A stretch of 37,181 nt of DNA from Pseudomonadota bacterium. Its GTDB lineage: Bacteria; Pseudomonadota; Gammaproteobacteria; UBA5335. A program made the position numbers and the translations under genes. The notes under the pieces are model-generated. The model ran no database searches and was not told the origin of the DNA. It worked only from the letters and a program-made list of their open reading frames with translations. The stretch spans positions 1 to 37,181 of the forward strand of contig JAASSS010000004.1 in NCBI GenBank assembly GCA_021767745.1, read 5' to 3'. Of this stretch, positions 16,837-26,613 are shown in pieces (within the stretch, counting starts at the first letter, position 1; each line of letters opens with the position of its first letter).

Positions 16837-18026
16837 AGGAAGCGGAACAGCGAGAGGTTCTGGATACGGGTGAAGGCGGCCTGCGCCGCTTCCAGTCCCA
16901 CGAGGTCGAGGTTGAGCTGGCTGACCGCGCTGGCGATGTCGAGATCCTGCGTCTGCGAACGCAGCCGTTCGAGCTCCAGGCCCGTGTCTTCCAGTGCCAG
17001 TCGCTGGCGGTCGAGCGTGGTCAGCCGGCTGCCGATGCCGGCACGGATCTCGTTCAGCTCGCCGAGCGCGCTGTCGAAGCCGGCGAGCGCGGTGGCATAG
17101 GCCTGCTGCTGCTGCGCGGCGCCGGCGGCATCGCCGGCGGGAGCCAGCACCGCGGCCAGCGCGCCGTCGAGCACATCGAAGGCGCTGATCGCCCGGGCGG
17201 GTTCGATGGAGAAGCCATCCCCCGCGGCGGGTGCGCCTTCGATCGTCACGCTGATGCCGGCCACGGCGAGCGGTTCGCCCGCCACGTAGGGGCCGGCAGC
17301 GATCAACCCGCCACCGCCGTCGCGCACCTCGTAGGCATCGGCTGCAGTGAAGCGGATCTCGAAGCTGGCGTTGGCGTAGAGCGTCGCATCGGTGACCACG
17401 CCCGGGCCGATGCGGCCCGTACCGGTATTGGTTGCCGCCGGCGCCGCGACGAACTGGCCGTTGCCCGGGCGCACGCGCATGAACACCGCCTCGCCGCTGT
17501 CGCCGATGGCGATCTGCCGACCCTCGCCCAGCGCGAGCCGCGGCTGGCCCTGATCGCCCCGGTAGCTGACCTCGCCCGCCGTGCGCACGAACGGTGCCTG
17601 CTGGCTGGCGTAGCCGCCGAACAGATAGTTGCCGTTGCCGTCGGTGGTGTTGGCGAGCGCCAGCAGGTCGGCCTGCAGACCGGCGAGCTCCGCCGCGATC
17701 GCCTCGCGTCCGGCGGCATCCTGCACGCCGCTGTTGGCCTGCAGGGTCAGCTCGCGCGCCCGGTTGAGCACATCCCCCGCCGCGGCGAGGGTGTCCTCTT
17801 CCAGTTGCAGGCTGCCCTCGGCGCGATCGATGTTGCCCTGGTAGCGCGCCAGCTCGGCCAGGGCGCCGCCCAGCTCGCTGACGCGGGCGGCGCCGAGGGG
17901 ATCCTGCGCCGCGGTGGTGAAGCGGACGCCGCTGGCGATCTGCTGCTGGGTGCGCAGCAGCTTCGCCTGCTGATCGAGCAGGGCCTGCAGCGCCTGCTGC
18001 TGGGCGGAACTGGTGGCGACGCGCAT
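16830..18026 (-). CDS. flgL: Flagellar hook-filament junction protein FlgL
   Basis: A 398-residue hook-associated protein 3. N-terminal coiled D0/D1 region (MRVATSSAQQQALQALLDQQ, then QIASGVRFTTAAQDPLGAAR) and the C-terminal heptad-rich region (RLTTLDRQRLALEDTGLELE ... LFRFLG) flank a variable centre, as in flagellins. Residues about 210-275 hold a beta domain ending IEGAPAAGDGFSI, closely similar to one in FlgK. The start ATG shares its first base with the last base of the flgK stop (TGATG), a sign of translational coupling. It is exported by the flagellar type III system and forms the ring between FlgK and the filament. Confidence 0.95.
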   Translation of the reverse strand: MRVATSSAQQQALQALLDQQAKLLRTQQQIASGVRFTTAAQDPLGAARVSELGGALAELARYQGNIDRAEGSLQLEEDTLAAAGDVLNRARELTLQANSGVQDAAGREAIAAELAGLQADLLALANTTDGNGNYLFGGYASQQAPFVRTAGEVSYRGDQGQPRLALGEGRQIAIGDSGEAVFMRVRPGNGQFVAAPAATNTGTGRIGPGVVTDATLYANASFEIRFTAADAYEVRDGGGGLIAAGPYVAGEPLAVAGISVTIEGAPAAGDGFSIEPARAISAFDVLDGALAAVLAPAGDAAGAAQQQQAYATALAGFDSALGELNEIRAGIGSRLTTLDRQRLALEDTGLELERLRSQTQDLDIASAVSQLNLDLVGLEAAQAAFTRIQNLSLFRFLG

Positions 18027-19885
18027 CACCGGCCCACCGCGTTCAGCAGTGTGCGGAAGACCTCGTCTGCCACCGCGATGATGCGGGCGGCGGCCTGATA
18101 GGCCTGTTCGTAGCGCAGCAGGTTGGCCGCCTCCTCGTCCAGATTGACGCCGGCGACGGCATCGCGCGCCACCTGGGCCTCGCCAAGAATGGCATCGCGC
18201 GCTTCGGCGCGGCCCTCGGCCGCCCGGGTGGCCGCGCCCACCCCGGCGAGCATGCCGGCAAAGCGTTCGCCGGCGGAGACCGTGCCGCCCTCGAACAGGC
18301 CCTGATCGAGGCTCTGGGCCAGCGCTGCGGCATTGCGGCCGTCGCCGGGGTTGTCGTTGGCGCTCACGCTGAAGCGGTCGCCCGCGGCCGGCGTGCCCTG
18401 GATCTCCACCTGCCAACCGTTGTAGGCGATGGCCTCGCCCGGCACGTAGGCCTGCGGCGGGCCGCCGTCGAGCTGATAGGTGGTGGCGTCGATGAAGGTC
18501 AGGGTTACCGGGTCACGCAGTGCCGGGTCGGCGGCGTCGAGCACGATCCCGGGCGAGATCTGCGCCTGCCCGAGATTGCCGGCATCGGCCTGGCCGAGGA
18601 TCGGCGCGGCGGCGGCCAGCTCGGCGCCGCTGCGGGGCGCCGCCGCCAGCCCCGCGGCGGCGCCGCCGGCCGGCAGCAGACGGTAACGCTCGCCCGCACT
18701 CGCCCCGGCCGGCGGCGTGATCTCCAGCCCGTCGACGAGGAAGGGGCCGCTGCCGGTCGCCAGGGTGGCGCCGGCATCGTCGGTGAGGTTCCACTGCGTG
18801 CCGTCATAGCCCAGGCGGTAGGCCTGCGGCTGCACGGCGGACAGGTCGGTCACCTGTACCTGCGGCAGGTTTGCACTCGCCTGACCCCGCGGGACCTGCA
18901 CCTGCGGCGGCGGCACGGTGTAGAGCGGCAGGCCAGGCTGGCCGTTGCGGTCGACGCCGCCCGCCTGCGCGGCGTTGGCGGCGCCCGCCACGCCCAGCGC
19001 CAGCGTGTCGAGCTCGCGCTGGGTGGGCTCGAGCATGTCGCGGCGGAAGGCGAGGGCGCCGCCGAGTTCGCCGCCGGTCAGCTGGCTGTCAATGCTGCCG
19101 CCGCTGGCGAAGGCGACCTGCCGCCGCGTGGGATCGAACGGATCGGCGGTGACGACGAGCGCCTGACTGTCGCGCCCCACCACCAGCGACTGGCCGCTGC
19201 CGACGTAGACGTTCAGCGCGCCGCTGGGCTCGGTAGCGGTGGTCACGTCCACGTACTGCGCGAGCGCCTGCACCGCCGCGTCGCGCTGATCGAGCAGGTT
19301 CAGGGGTGTGGTGCCCGCCGCGCTGCCGGCATCGACGATCTGCCCGTTCAGCGTCGCGATCTGCTGTCCCAGGCGATTGATCTCGGCGACCGAGTTGTCG
19401 ACCGTGGCGTTGACCGAGGCTTCGATGCGGTCGAGCTGGGCGGCCGAATCGTTGAACTGCGCGGCGAGGTTCGCCGTTTCGGCGAGCAGCACCTGCCGGG
19501 TGGCCGGATCGGCCGGGTCGGCGGCCAGCGCGTTGGCGGCATCGGCGAAGCGGGAAAAGCCCGCGCCGAGATCGCCGCTGGTGCCCGCCAGCAGGTTGTC
19601 GACCTGCGCCGCCAGCTCGGCGTAGGTTCGGCTGGCGCTGGCGCCGGCCTCGGCCTGCTGCAGTTGCTGGGTCAGCAGCGCATCGTAGCTGCGCCGGGTG
19701 CCGGTCACCTGCACGCCGGTGCCGAAGGCGCCGTTGCCGGCGAATTCCGCCGGCCGCGTGGTCTGCTCGATCCGCTGGCGGCTGTAGCCGGGCGTGTTCA
19801 GGTTGCTGATGTTCTGCCCGGTGGTGGTGAGCCCCCGCTGGGCGGCCAGCAGGCCGGAGACACCGATGTTCGCGAGATCTGGCAT
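18026..19885 (-). CDS. flgK: Flagellar hook-associated protein FlgK
   Basis: A 619-residue hook-associated protein 1, the first junction ring on the hook. The N-terminal rod/hook motif GLLAAQRGLTTTGQNISNLN with NTPGYSRQRIEQ (residues 11-41) is diagnostic, and the C-terminal coiled segment GVNLDEEAANLLRYEQAYQA is the family signature. A central beta domain (about 455-508) ending IQGTPAAGDRFSV resembles the FlgL domain. No clear ribosome binding site precedes the ATG at 19885; the gap to flgJ is 21 bases. The stop overlaps the flgL start by one base. Confidence 0.96.
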   Translation of the reverse strand: MPDLANIGVSGLLAAQRGLTTTGQNISNLNTPGYSRQRIEQTTRPAEFAGNGAFGTGVQVTGTRRSYDALLTQQLQQAEAGASASRTYAELAAQVDNLLAGTSGDLGAGFSRFADAANALAADPADPATRQVLLAETANLAAQFNDSAAQLDRIEASVNATVDNSVAEINRLGQQIATLNGQIVDAGSAAGTTPLNLLDQRDAAVQALAQYVDVTTATEPSGALNVYVGSGQSLVVGRDSQALVVTADPFDPTRRQVAFASGGSIDSQLTGGELGGALAFRRDMLEPTQRELDTLALGVAGAANAAQAGGVDRNGQPGLPLYTVPPPQVQVPRGQASANLPQVQVTDLSAVQPQAYRLGYDGTQWNLTDDAGATLATGSGPFLVDGLEITPPAGASAGERYRLLPAGGAAAGLAAAPRSGAELAAAAPILGQADAGNLGQAQISPGIVLDAADPALRDPVTLTFIDATTYQLDGGPPQAYVPGEAIAYNGWQVEIQGTPAAGDRFSVSANDNPGDGRNAAALAQSLDQGLFEGGTVSAGERFAGMLAGVGAATRAAEGRAEARDAILGEAQVARDAVAGVNLDEEAANLLRYEQAYQAAARIIAVADEVFRTLLNAVGR

Positions 19886-19906
19886 GGCGTGGCCGGGTGG
19901 TTGGTA

Positions 19907-20881
19907 CTAGGCCCTGTCGGGGCTATCGGCCGGGCCCGCGGCCAGCTTGATGCCGGCCCCGGTTCCGGTCGGGTCGAGATCGGCAAGGGCGGCGTTGAGT
20001 GTCGGCCCGCGCATGATCGCCTTGAGCTTGTCGGCGTAGCGCGGATCGGTGGCATAGCCCGCGGCCGCCAGTGCCTCGGCGCTCGCGGCTTCGTCGGTGC
20101 CGGCGGCGCGCACGCCGGCGTAGCGCGGCCGGTTCAGCAGTGCCTCGTAATCGGCCAGCGCGCTCGGCAGGTCCGGATAGCTGCGGAAGTGATCGCGCAG
20201 CCGGCGCGGCTGGCCGGCGATGAACTCGGTCGTCGGCACTTCCACCCGCTCGCCCTGCCAGCGGCCGCTGCCCTTGATGCCGAACAGGTTGAAGCTGGCG
20301 CGGCCGTCCTCATGGCGGATCTGGTGGCGGCCCCAGCCGGTCTCCAGTGCCGCCTGGGCGACGATGGTGCGCGGCGAGATGCCGAGCCGGGCCGCCACAC
20401 GCTGCGCATGCGGCCACAGACCTTGCACGAATTCCTGCGGACTCTCCGGGTGCCAGCGCGCATCCTGCCGTGGCGCCAGCGTGGGGTCGACGCCACCGGT
20501 TGCGGCGGTTGGCGGCGAGGCGGCGGGGCGCCCATCGAGGGGCGGTGTGGCCGGGAGCGCCGCGCTTGCCGACGGCGCCGGCGAGGGCGCCGGCGCGCCG
20601 CCGAGGCTGCGCGTCAGCACGCTGGCCAGACCTATGCCTTCGCCGCGGCTCAGTTCCTGGCTGATCTGCTGGTCGAACATCTCGCGGTACAGCCGGGTCT
20701 GGTCGCTCTCGAAGGGCGAGCGGGCCAGTTCGGCATCGCGCATGCTTTTCAGCAGCGTCTGGATGAACAGGGCCTCGAACTGGCGCGCGGTGGCCGGCAG
20801 CGCGGCGTCGGCGTCGCGCTGTGCCTGGGCGCGCAACTGGCCGAGCTGGGCAAAGGCGCTCTGCAGCGGCAGGGCGTCCAT
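19907..20881 (-). CDS. flgJ: Flagellar rod cap / peptidoglycan hydrolase FlgJ
   Basis: A 324-residue dual-domain FlgJ. The N-terminal rod-capping domain covers about 1-100 (ARQFEALFIQTLLKSMRDAE; MFDQQISQELSRGEGIGLA). A Pro/Ala-rich linker (~105-150) joins it to a C-terminal glucosaminidase-type muralytic domain with catalytic Glu180 in QAALETGWGRHQIR and the NLFGIKG and YPDLPSALADY blocks. It cuts the periplasmic wall to let the rod through. The ATG overlaps the flgI stop by one base (TGATG). Confidence 0.96.
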   Translation of the reverse strand: MDALPLQSAFAQLGQLRAQAQRDADAALPATARQFEALFIQTLLKSMRDAELARSPFESDQTRLYREMFDQQISQELSRGEGIGLASVLTRSLGGAPAPSPAPSASAALPATPPLDGRPAASPPTAATGGVDPTLAPRQDARWHPESPQEFVQGLWPHAQRVAARLGISPRTIVAQAALETGWGRHQIRHEDGRASFNLFGIKGSGRWQGERVEVPTTEFIAGQPRRLRDHFRSYPDLPSALADYEALLNRPRYAGVRAAGTDEAASAEALAAAGYATDPRYADKLKAIMRGPTLNAALADLDPTGTGAGIKLAAGPADSPDRA

Positions 20882-21996
20882 CAGATCACCACCAGCTGGG
20901 CGCGCAGGGCGCCGGCCTGCTTGAGCGCCTCGAGAATCGCGATCAGGTCCGAGGGTGAGGCGCCGACGCGGTTGACCGCGCGCACGATCTCGTCGAGACC
21001 GACGCCCGGGTCGAACAGGAACATGCGGTTGTCGTCACGATCCACATCGATCTCCGAGTCCGTCGTCGCCACCGTGCGGCCCTGGCCGAAGGCCTCGGGC
21101 TGGGAGACCAGCGGCTCCTCGCTGATGGTGACGGTGAGGTTGCCGTGCGAGACGGCCGCCGGGCGCACCCGCACGAAGCTGCTGATCACCACGGTGCCGC
21201 TGCGGGAGTTGACGATCACCCGTGCCGGCGCATCGCCCGGCTCGATCTCCAGGTTCTCCAGCGAGGCCAGGAAGCCGACCCGTTGGGCAGCGCTCTGCGG
21301 CGAGCGCACCTGTACCGAGCTGGCATCGAGCGGGCGGGCGATGCCCTCGCCGAAGGTGCGGTTGATCTCCGCGCTCATGCGTTCGGCCGAGGTGAAATCG
21401 GCGGTGTGCAGGTTCAGCGTGACGAAGCCGCTCTCGCCGAACGGGTCGGGCAGCACACGCTCGACGATGGCGCCGGCCGGAATCCGCCCGCTGCTGGGCA
21501 CATTCACGACGATCTGCGAGCCGTCCGCGCCGGAGGCCGCCAGGCCGCCGACCACCAGCGAGCCCTGCGCGAGGGCGTAGATGTTGCCGTCCGCGCCTTT
21601 CAGCGGGGTCAGCAGCAGACTGCCGCCGCGCAGACTCTTGGCGTTGCCGACCGAGGAGACGGTGATGTCGATCTGCTGGCCCGGCTTGGCGAACGGCGGC
21701 AGCTCGGCATGCACCGACACGGCGGCGACGTTCTGCAGCTGCAGGTTGGTACCCGGCGGCACGAAGACGTCGAACTCCGCCAGGAAGTTGCGCAGGCTCT
21801 GCGTGGTGAACGGCGTCTGGCTGGTCTGATCGCCCGAGCCGACCAGCCCGACCACCAGACCGTAGCCGACCAGCTGGTTGCTGCGTACGCCGGCGACGCT
21901 GGCGATGTCCTTGATCCGCTCGGCGAGCGCGGCGCCCGGCAGGAGGGCGAGCGCGAGCAGCGGCACGAGCAGGTAATGGCGGCACGGGCGGCGCAT
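20881..21996 (-). CDS. flgI: Flagellar P-ring protein FlgI
   Basis: A 371-residue periplasmic protein with a Sec signal peptide: hydrophobic [17 protein letters not shown] and probable cleavage after A25, before ERIKDIASV. The mature part shows the FlgI hallmarks [34 protein letters not shown] and [15 protein letters not shown] at the C-terminus. It builds the ring around the rod in the peptidoglycan layer, together with the FlgH L-ring. The start at 21996 lies five bases after the flgH stop, and this is the start that yields a proper signal peptide; a ribosome site is not obvious, so coupling to flgH is likely. Confidence 0.96.
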   Translation of the reverse strand: MRRPCRHYLLVPLLALALLPGAALAERIKDIASVAGVRSNQLVGYGLVVGLVGSGDQTSQTPFTTQSLRNFLAEFDVFVPPGTNLQLQNVAAVSVHAELPPFAKPGQQIDITVSSVGNAKSLRGGSLLLTPLKGADGNIYALAQGSLVVGGLAASGADGSQIVVNVPSSGRIPAGAIVERVLPDPFGESGFVTLNLHTADFTSAERMSAEINRTFGEGIARPLDASSVQVRSPQSAAQRVGFLASLENLEIEPGDAPARVIVNSRSGTVVISSFVRVRPAAVSHGNLTVTISEEPLVSQPEAFGQGRTVATTDSEIDVDRDDNRMFLFDPGVGLDEIVRAVNRVGASPSDLIAILEALKQAGALRAQLVVI

Positions 21997-22001
21997 GGGA
22001 T

Positions 22002-22700
22002 TCAGAACGGCCAGAGCGGGGTGTTGACGAACCACATTGCCCAGCCCGGCGTGTTCGCCGCGGCTATCGTGCCGCGCCCGCTGTAGGTGATGCGTGCATC
22101 GGCCACCTGGGTGGAGGCGACGGTGTTGTCCGGGCCGATGTCGTTCGGCCGCACGATGCCGCTGATGCTGACCAGCTCGCGGCCCTGGTTCAGGGTCATC
22201 CACTTGTCGCCCCGCACCAGCAGATTGCCGTTCGGATGCCGCTCGACCACCTGCACGGTGATGCTGCCGGTCAGGCTGTTGCTCTGCGCCGAACTGCCCT
22301 CGCCATCGAACTCGCGGCCCGCCTGCACCTGCGCCTGCAGGATGGGGATGCCGTTGGCGGTGACGGGCGCGCCGAAGATCGTCGGCGCGGGGAAGTCGAT
22401 GCTGCTCTCCTTGCTGGTGCTGGTGCTCGCGCGCTTGTTCGCATCCGTCCGCTCGGTCAGCACGATCGTCAGCACGTCGCCCACGTGGCGGGCGGTCCGG
22501 TCCTCGAACAGTGAGCGCCCCCCGGTGGGCTGGTAGATCGCCCCGATGTTGCGCACCGGCGACGGCTGCGGGTAGATCATCTGCGGCGCTGGCACGGGCG
22601 CGAGCGGCTGGGGCGGCGGCGCGCTGGCGCAGCCGCCCAGCACGCCGATGAACAGCACGGACGCGGTGGTGCGGATCAGATGGGTGAGCGGCTTAGACAT
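22002..22700 (-). CDS. flgH: Flagellar L-ring lipoprotein FlgH
   Basis: A 232-residue outer-membrane lipoprotein. The signal peptide carries a lipobox LGGC with the lipidated Cys24, followed by a Pro-rich linker. Family motifs include [19 protein letters not shown], the Ser/Thr stretch with [21 protein letters not shown] and the [15 protein letters not shown] block. It forms the L ring in the outer membrane. The start codon lies inside the end of flgG: the two frames overlap over eight bases (ATGTCTAA), implying translational coupling. Confidence 0.96.
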   Translation of the reverse strand: MSKPLTHLIRTTASVLFIGVLGGCASAPPPQPLAPVPAPQMIYPQPSPVRNIGAIYQPTGGRSLFEDRTARHVGDVLTIVLTERTDANKRASTSTSKESSIDFPAPTIFGAPVTANGIPILQAQVQAGREFDGEGSSAQSNSLTGSITVQVVERHPNGNLLVRGDKWMTLNQGRELVSISGIVRPNDIGPDNTVASTQVADARITYSGRGTIAAANTPGWAMWFVNTPLWPF

Positions 22701-23478
22701 TGTTGTTCGCGTACTGCAGCATCTGATCGGTGGCGGCGATCGCCTTGGAGCTCATCTCGTAGGCGCGCTGCGTCTCGATCATGTTCACCAGCTCCTCCAC
22801 CACGTTCACGTTCGAGCCCTCCAGCGCACCCTGGATCAGCGTGCCGACGCCGTTCAGCCCCGGCGTGCTGGTCTGCGGCGGGCCGCTGCTGCCACTCTCG
22901 GCGTAGAGGTTCTCGCCCCGCGGCTGCAGGCCGCTCTGGTTGATGAAGTCCACCAGCTGCAGCGTGCCGAGCTGGGTGGGCGTCGCCTGGCCGGGCAGCA
23001 CCACCGAAACGGCGCCGTCGCTGCCGATGGTGACGCTCTGCGCGCCCGGCGGGACGCTCACCGGCGGCTGCAGCGGGTAACCGGCCGGCGTCACCAGCTG
23101 GCCCTGGTCGTTGAGCTGGAAGCTGCCGGTGCGGGTATAGGCCGCGCTGCCGTCGGCCATCAGGATCTGGAAGAAGCCCCGCCCCTGGATGGCGAGGTCG
23201 AAGGCGTTGCCGGTCTGCAGCATGCTGCCCTGGGTGAACAGCTTCTCGGTGCCCACCACGCGCACGCCGGTGCCGAGCGTGAGCCCGGAGTTGTATTCGG
23301 TCTGCTGCGTGCTCTGGCCGCCGGCCTGGCGCAGGTTCTGGTACATCAGGTCCTCGAACACCACCCGACCACGCTTGAAGCCGGTCGTGTTGGCGTTGGC
23401 GAGGTTGTTGGAGATGGTGGCCATGCGCATCTGTTGCGCATCCAGGCCGGTCTTGGCGACCCACAGGGCAAGGTTCAT
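22693..23478 (-). CDS. flgG: Flagellar distal rod protein FlgG
   Basis: A 261-residue protein of standard FlgG length. N-terminal [20 protein letters not shown] and [26 protein letters not shown] near residue 101, and the C-terminal [20 protein letters not shown] plus [20 protein letters not shown] identify it. It forms the distal rod in the periplasm. GGAG lies upstream of the ATG at 23478. The stop overlaps the flgH start by eight bases; flgF ends 25 bases upstream. Confidence 0.97.
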   Translation of the reverse strand: MNLALWVAKTGLDAQQMRMATISNNLANANTTGFKRGRVVFEDLMYQNLRQAGGQSTQQTEYNSGLTLGTGVRVVGTEKLFTQGSMLQTGNAFDLAIQGRGFFQILMADGSAAYTRTGSFQLNDQGQLVTPAGYPLQPPVSVPPGAQSVTIGSDGAVSVVLPGQATPTQLGTLQLVDFINQSGLQPRGENLYAESGSSGPPQTSTPGLNGVGTLIQGALEGSNVNVVEELVNMIETQRAYEMSSKAIAATDQMLQYANNNV

Positions 23479-23503
23479 ATCGGTTCTCCGTCGGGCGTCG
23501 CCG

Positions 23504-24244
23504 TTACTGCAGCGACATCAGCCGCGTCGAGGCGGCGTCGTTGTCTTCGGCGGCCTTCATCACCCGGGTGTGCAGTTCGAACTGGCGGGCGAGCGTGACC
23601 ATCTTCACCAGCGCCTCGGCAGGGCTGACATTGCTCGATTCCAGGCTGCCGGAGGCGAGCGTGACAGCGGCATCGGCCGGGCTGGTACCGCCGTCACGCA
23701 GCGCCAGCAGCCCGTTCGGCGCACGCACCAGCTCGCTCGCCTGGGGATTCACCAGCTTGATGCGATCGAGCACCACACGCGCGTTCGCCGGCTGGCCCAG
23801 CGGCAGCACCGAGATCGTGCCGTCGCGGCCGATCTCCACGTCCTCCGCCGGGGGCACGGCGATCGGCCCGTCATCGCCGAGCACCAGGTGGCCGTTCGCG
23901 GTCTCCAGCAGGCCGCCGGTGCCCACGCGCAGATCACCGGCCCGGGTGTAGCCCTCGCCGCCGTCCTCGCGCTGCACCGCCAGCAAGCCCTGGCCGTCCA
24001 CGGCGACATCCAGCGAACGGCCGGTGGCTACGAGCTGACCGCCGCGCAGGTCGATGCCGGCACTGTCGGCCGTGGCATAGGCCCGGCTGGCTAGCCCCGG
24101 ACCGTTCACCGGCCGCGAGGTGAAGTTCTGCAGCTCCGCGCGAAATCCCGTGGTGCTGGCATTGCTCAGGTTGTGGCTGTTGGCCGCCTGGGCTTTCAGC
24201 ACCTGGCGGGCGCCGGTCATGGCGAGGTAGAGCGAGCGATCCAC
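23504..24244 (-). CDS. flgF: Flagellar proximal rod protein FlgF
   Basis: A 246-residue FlgF. The N-terminus reads [20 protein letters not shown] with [12 protein letters not shown], followed by [11 protein letters not shown] and the C-terminal [20 protein letters not shown]. The start codon is GTG (24244-24242), justified by a strong GGAGGGAGG just upstream. It is a proximal rod component exported by the flagellar apparatus. It lies 17 bases after flgE and 25 before flgG in the same operon. Confidence 0.96.
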   Translation of the reverse strand: MDRSLYLAMTGARQVLKAQAANSHNLSNASTTGFRAELQNFTSRPVNGPGLASRAYATADSAGIDLRGGQLVATGRSLDVAVDGQGLLAVQREDGGEGYTRAGDLRVGTGGLLETANGHLVLGDDGPIAVPPAEDVEIGRDGTISVLPLGQPANARVVLDRIKLVNPQASELVRAPNGLLALRDGGTSPADAAVTLASGSLESSNVSPAEALVKMVTLARQFELHTRVMKAAEDNDAASTRLMSLQ

Positions 24245-24261
24245 GGGTGCCTCCCTCCGGT

Positions 24262-25476
24262 CTAGCGGATGTTGATGATGGTCTGGGTGATCGTGTCGGC
24301 GGTGGAGATCATCTGGGCGTTCGCCTGGAAGTTGCGCTGCGCCGTGATCATGTTCACCAGCTGATCGGTCAGATCGACGTTGGAGGCCTCCAGCGCGCCG
24401 GACTGGATCAGCCCGAGGCTGCTGGTGCCGGCCTCGCCATTGAGGGCATTGCCGGAGCTGAAGGTCTCCGTCCAGGTGGTGTCGCCCAGCTGCTGCAGGC
24501 CCTGCGGATTGGCGAAGTTGGCCAGCGCCACCTTGCCGAGCGGAATCGCCTGGCCATTGGTGTAGCGGGCCAGCGCCACGCCCTCGGGATTGATGTCGAT
24601 GCCGGTCAGTCGCCCGGAGGCATAGCCGTCCTGGAACAGGCGGTTGACGCTGAAGTCGCCGCCGTACTGCGTGGTCTGCAGCACGTCCACCTGCAGCGGC
24701 AGCGGGTCGGCGCCGTTGGTCGGCGTGAAGTTGCCGAACAACAGCTGGCCGTCGGTCGGCGTGTTCAGCGTACCGTCCGGATCGAACACCACCGGCTGGG
24801 CGGTGCCCACGGCGGTGCCGTCGGTGTAGAGATAGGCCTGCCAGCTGGTGGCGGCGGCATCGCGCACGAAGTAGATCTGCGCCGTGTGCTCGGCGCCGAG
24901 CGAATCGAACACGGTCGTCGCGGTGGAGTGGTTGTAGCTCGCCGGCTCGGCCGGATCGAAGGCGACCGGCGGCGGCACGGCGTCGGCTGGCAGGTTCGCG
25001 CCCAGCTCGATCACGCTGGTGGCCTGCGGCGTGCCCTCGGTGGTGGCCAGCTGCAGGTCTTCCAGGCTGCCGGTGTTGAAGCTGCCATCGCCCGCAGGCG
25101 GGAAGACCTGCAGCCGCTGGTCCTGGCCGTTGACCACGTAGCCTTCGCGATCGGTCTGGAACGAGCCGGCGCGGCTGTAGACGGTGCCGCCGTCATCGGC
25201 CAGCACGAAAAAGCCCTGGCCGTTGATCGCCAGATCCAGGTTGTTCTGCGTGAAGTCCACGTTGCCCTGGGTGAACTGCTGGCTCAGCTGGGCGAGGCGC
25301 GCGCCGGAGCCGGTGGACGTGGCGCTGATGCCCTGGTTGGCGACGGCGTAGACGTCGACGAACTCGGCCCGCGACTCCTTGAAGCCGGTGGTGTTGGCGT
25401 TGGCGATGTTGTTGGCGGTGACGTCCAGGTCGGCCGAGGCGGCGTTCAGGCCGCTGAGAGCGATGTTGAATGGCAT
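24262..25476 (-). CDS. flgE: Flagellar hook protein FlgE
   Basis: A 404-residue hook subunit. The N-terminal rod motif MPFNIALSGLNAASADLDVT plus [14 protein letters not shown], the LAINGQGFFVL block at about residue 83-93, and the C-terminal GALEASNVDLTDQLVNMITA with TITQTIINIR are diagnostic. The middle (SYNHSTATTVFDSLGAEHTA) is the conserved D1/D2 core. AGGAG precedes the ATG by six bases. It assembles the flexible hook outside the cell under the FlgD cap. Confidence 0.97.
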   Translation of the reverse strand: MPFNIALSGLNAASADLDVTANNIANANTTGFKESRAEFVDVYAVANQGISATSTGSGARLAQLSQQFTQGNVDFTQNNLDLAINGQGFFVLADDGGTVYSRAGSFQTDREGYVVNGQDQRLQVFPPAGDGSFNTGSLEDLQLATTEGTPQATSVIELGANLPADAVPPPVAFDPAEPASYNHSTATTVFDSLGAEHTAQIYFVRDAAATSWQAYLYTDGTAVGTAQPVVFDPDGTLNTPTDGQLLFGNFTPTNGADPLPLQVDVLQTTQYGGDFSVNRLFQDGYASGRLTGIDINPEGVALARYTNGQAIPLGKVALANFANPQGLQQLGDTTWTETFSSGNALNGEAGTSSLGLIQSGALEASNVDLTDQLVNMITAQRNFQANAQMISTADTITQTIINIR

Positions 25477-25505
25477 GGTTGACTCCTGTTGGTGTTCTTG
25501 TCGGA

Positions 25506-26192
25506 TCAGCCGACGCGGCGGACGTCGCCGAGGGCGACGGCGCTGCCGTCATCGAGGTTCAGCAGCGGCTCGCCGCCATCGCCGGCGAGCGTGACGCTCT
25601 CCACGCGACGGGCAGCCAGCACCGCCAGCTCCACGCCGCGCTGGCCCTCGCCGTCGGCGGCGCTGGCCTGCAGCCGGTAGCTGCCGGGTGGCGCGGTGGC
25701 GCCGCCGGCGGTTTCGCCGTTCCAGCGAATCGGAACCTCGCCGGCGCCCTGCGGGCCGAGATCGAGCGTCTGCACGAGCTGGCCGCTGGCATCGCTGATG
25801 CGCACGATCACCCGCTCGGCGGGCGTATTCAGCTGCAGCACGGCCTCGAGCGGGACGTCCTTTGCCAGCTGCGCCTGCGTGCTCGGCACCAGGACCTGCC
25901 GGTCCACCAGCGCCGCGGCGGCGAGGCGCCGATCGCTCTGCAGGCCCTGCGCCACGCCCTCGAAGCTGCCCTGCAGCTCCTGGATGCCGGTGACGGTGTT
26001 GAACTGCGCCAGCTGGCTCAGGAACTCACCGTTCTCCATCGGCTGCAGTGGGTCCTGGTTGCGCAGCTGCGCCAGCATCAGCGTCAGGAAGGCGTCGGCA
26101 CCGAGCTCGTTCTCCGGCGCCGTGCTGGCGGCCGGGCGGGTGAGGCCGAGCTGTTCGTAGAGATTGGTATCGGTGGCGTTGATCGGGTTCAT
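25506..26192 (-). CDS. flgD: Flagellar hook assembly (cap) protein FlgD
   Basis: A 228-residue scaffold needed for hook polymerisation. The N-terminal conserved helix region reads ADAFLTLMLAQLRNQDPLQP with MENGEFLSQLAQFNTVTGIQ. The C-terminal half has the FlgD Tudor/Ig-like beta region (VPLEAVLQLNTPAERVIVRI; VPIRWNGETAGG). It begins two bases after the flgC stop without a strong ribosome binding site, suggesting coupled translation. Confidence 0.95.
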   Translation of the reverse strand: MNPINATDTNLYEQLGLTRPAASTAPENELGADAFLTLMLAQLRNQDPLQPMENGEFLSQLAQFNTVTGIQELQGSFEGVAQGLQSDRRLAAAALVDRQVLVPSTQAQLAKDVPLEAVLQLNTPAERVIVRISDASGQLVQTLDLGPQGAGEVPIRWNGETAGGATAPPGSYRLQASAADGEGQRGVELAVLAARRVESVTLAGDGGEPLLNLDDGSAVALGDVRRVG

Positions 26193-26194
26193 GC

Positions 26195-26608
26195 CTACTG
26201 TCCCAGCGAGAGGGTGCGCAGCAGCAGCTGCTTGGCGGTGTTCATGACCTCGACGTTGTTCTGGTAACTGCGCGAGGTGGAGATCATGTTGGCCATCTCC
26301 TCGACCGGATCGACGTTGCTGCCCCAGACGTAGCCGTCCTCGTCCGCCAACGGATGTTCGGGCAGGTACTGACGCTCCGGCGCCGCGCCGTTCTCGACGA
26401 TGCCGGCCACTTCCACGCCGTTCAGCTCGCTGCCGTCGGCCAGGCGCTGCAGCACGCTGCGAAAGTGCGGCGAGCGGCCGCGATAGCTCTCGGCCTCGCT
26501 GGCGGCCACGGTGTCGGCATTGGCGAGGTTGCTGGCCGTGGTGTTGAGCCGCACGTTCTGTGCGCTGAGCGCGCCGCCGGCGAGGGTGAAGACGTTGAAC
26601 AGGGACAT
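26195..26608 (-). CDS. flgC: Flagellar proximal rod protein FlgC
   Basis: A 137-residue rod protein of normal length. It has the N-terminal MSLFNVFTLAGGALSAQNVR with TTASNLANADTVA, the middle PDEDGYVWGSNVDP-like block (here PLADEDGYVWGSNVDPVEEM), and the C-terminal SRSYQNNVEVMNTAKQLLLR. AGAGG lies about eight bases upstream of the ATG. It is located between flgB (five bases) and flgD (two bases). Confidence 0.97.
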   Translation of the reverse strand: MSLFNVFTLAGGALSAQNVRLNTTASNLANADTVAASEAESYRGRSPHFRSVLQRLADGSELNGVEVAGIVENGAAPERQYLPEHPLADEDGYVWGSNVDPVEEMANMISTSRSYQNNVEVMNTAKQLLLRTLSLGQ

Positions 26609-26613
26609 GATGA

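Noticed and set aside
24247-25482. A 411-codon plus-strand open frame opposite flgE
   Set aside because: Antisense shadow of a clear flgE; low-complexity composition and no family motifs.
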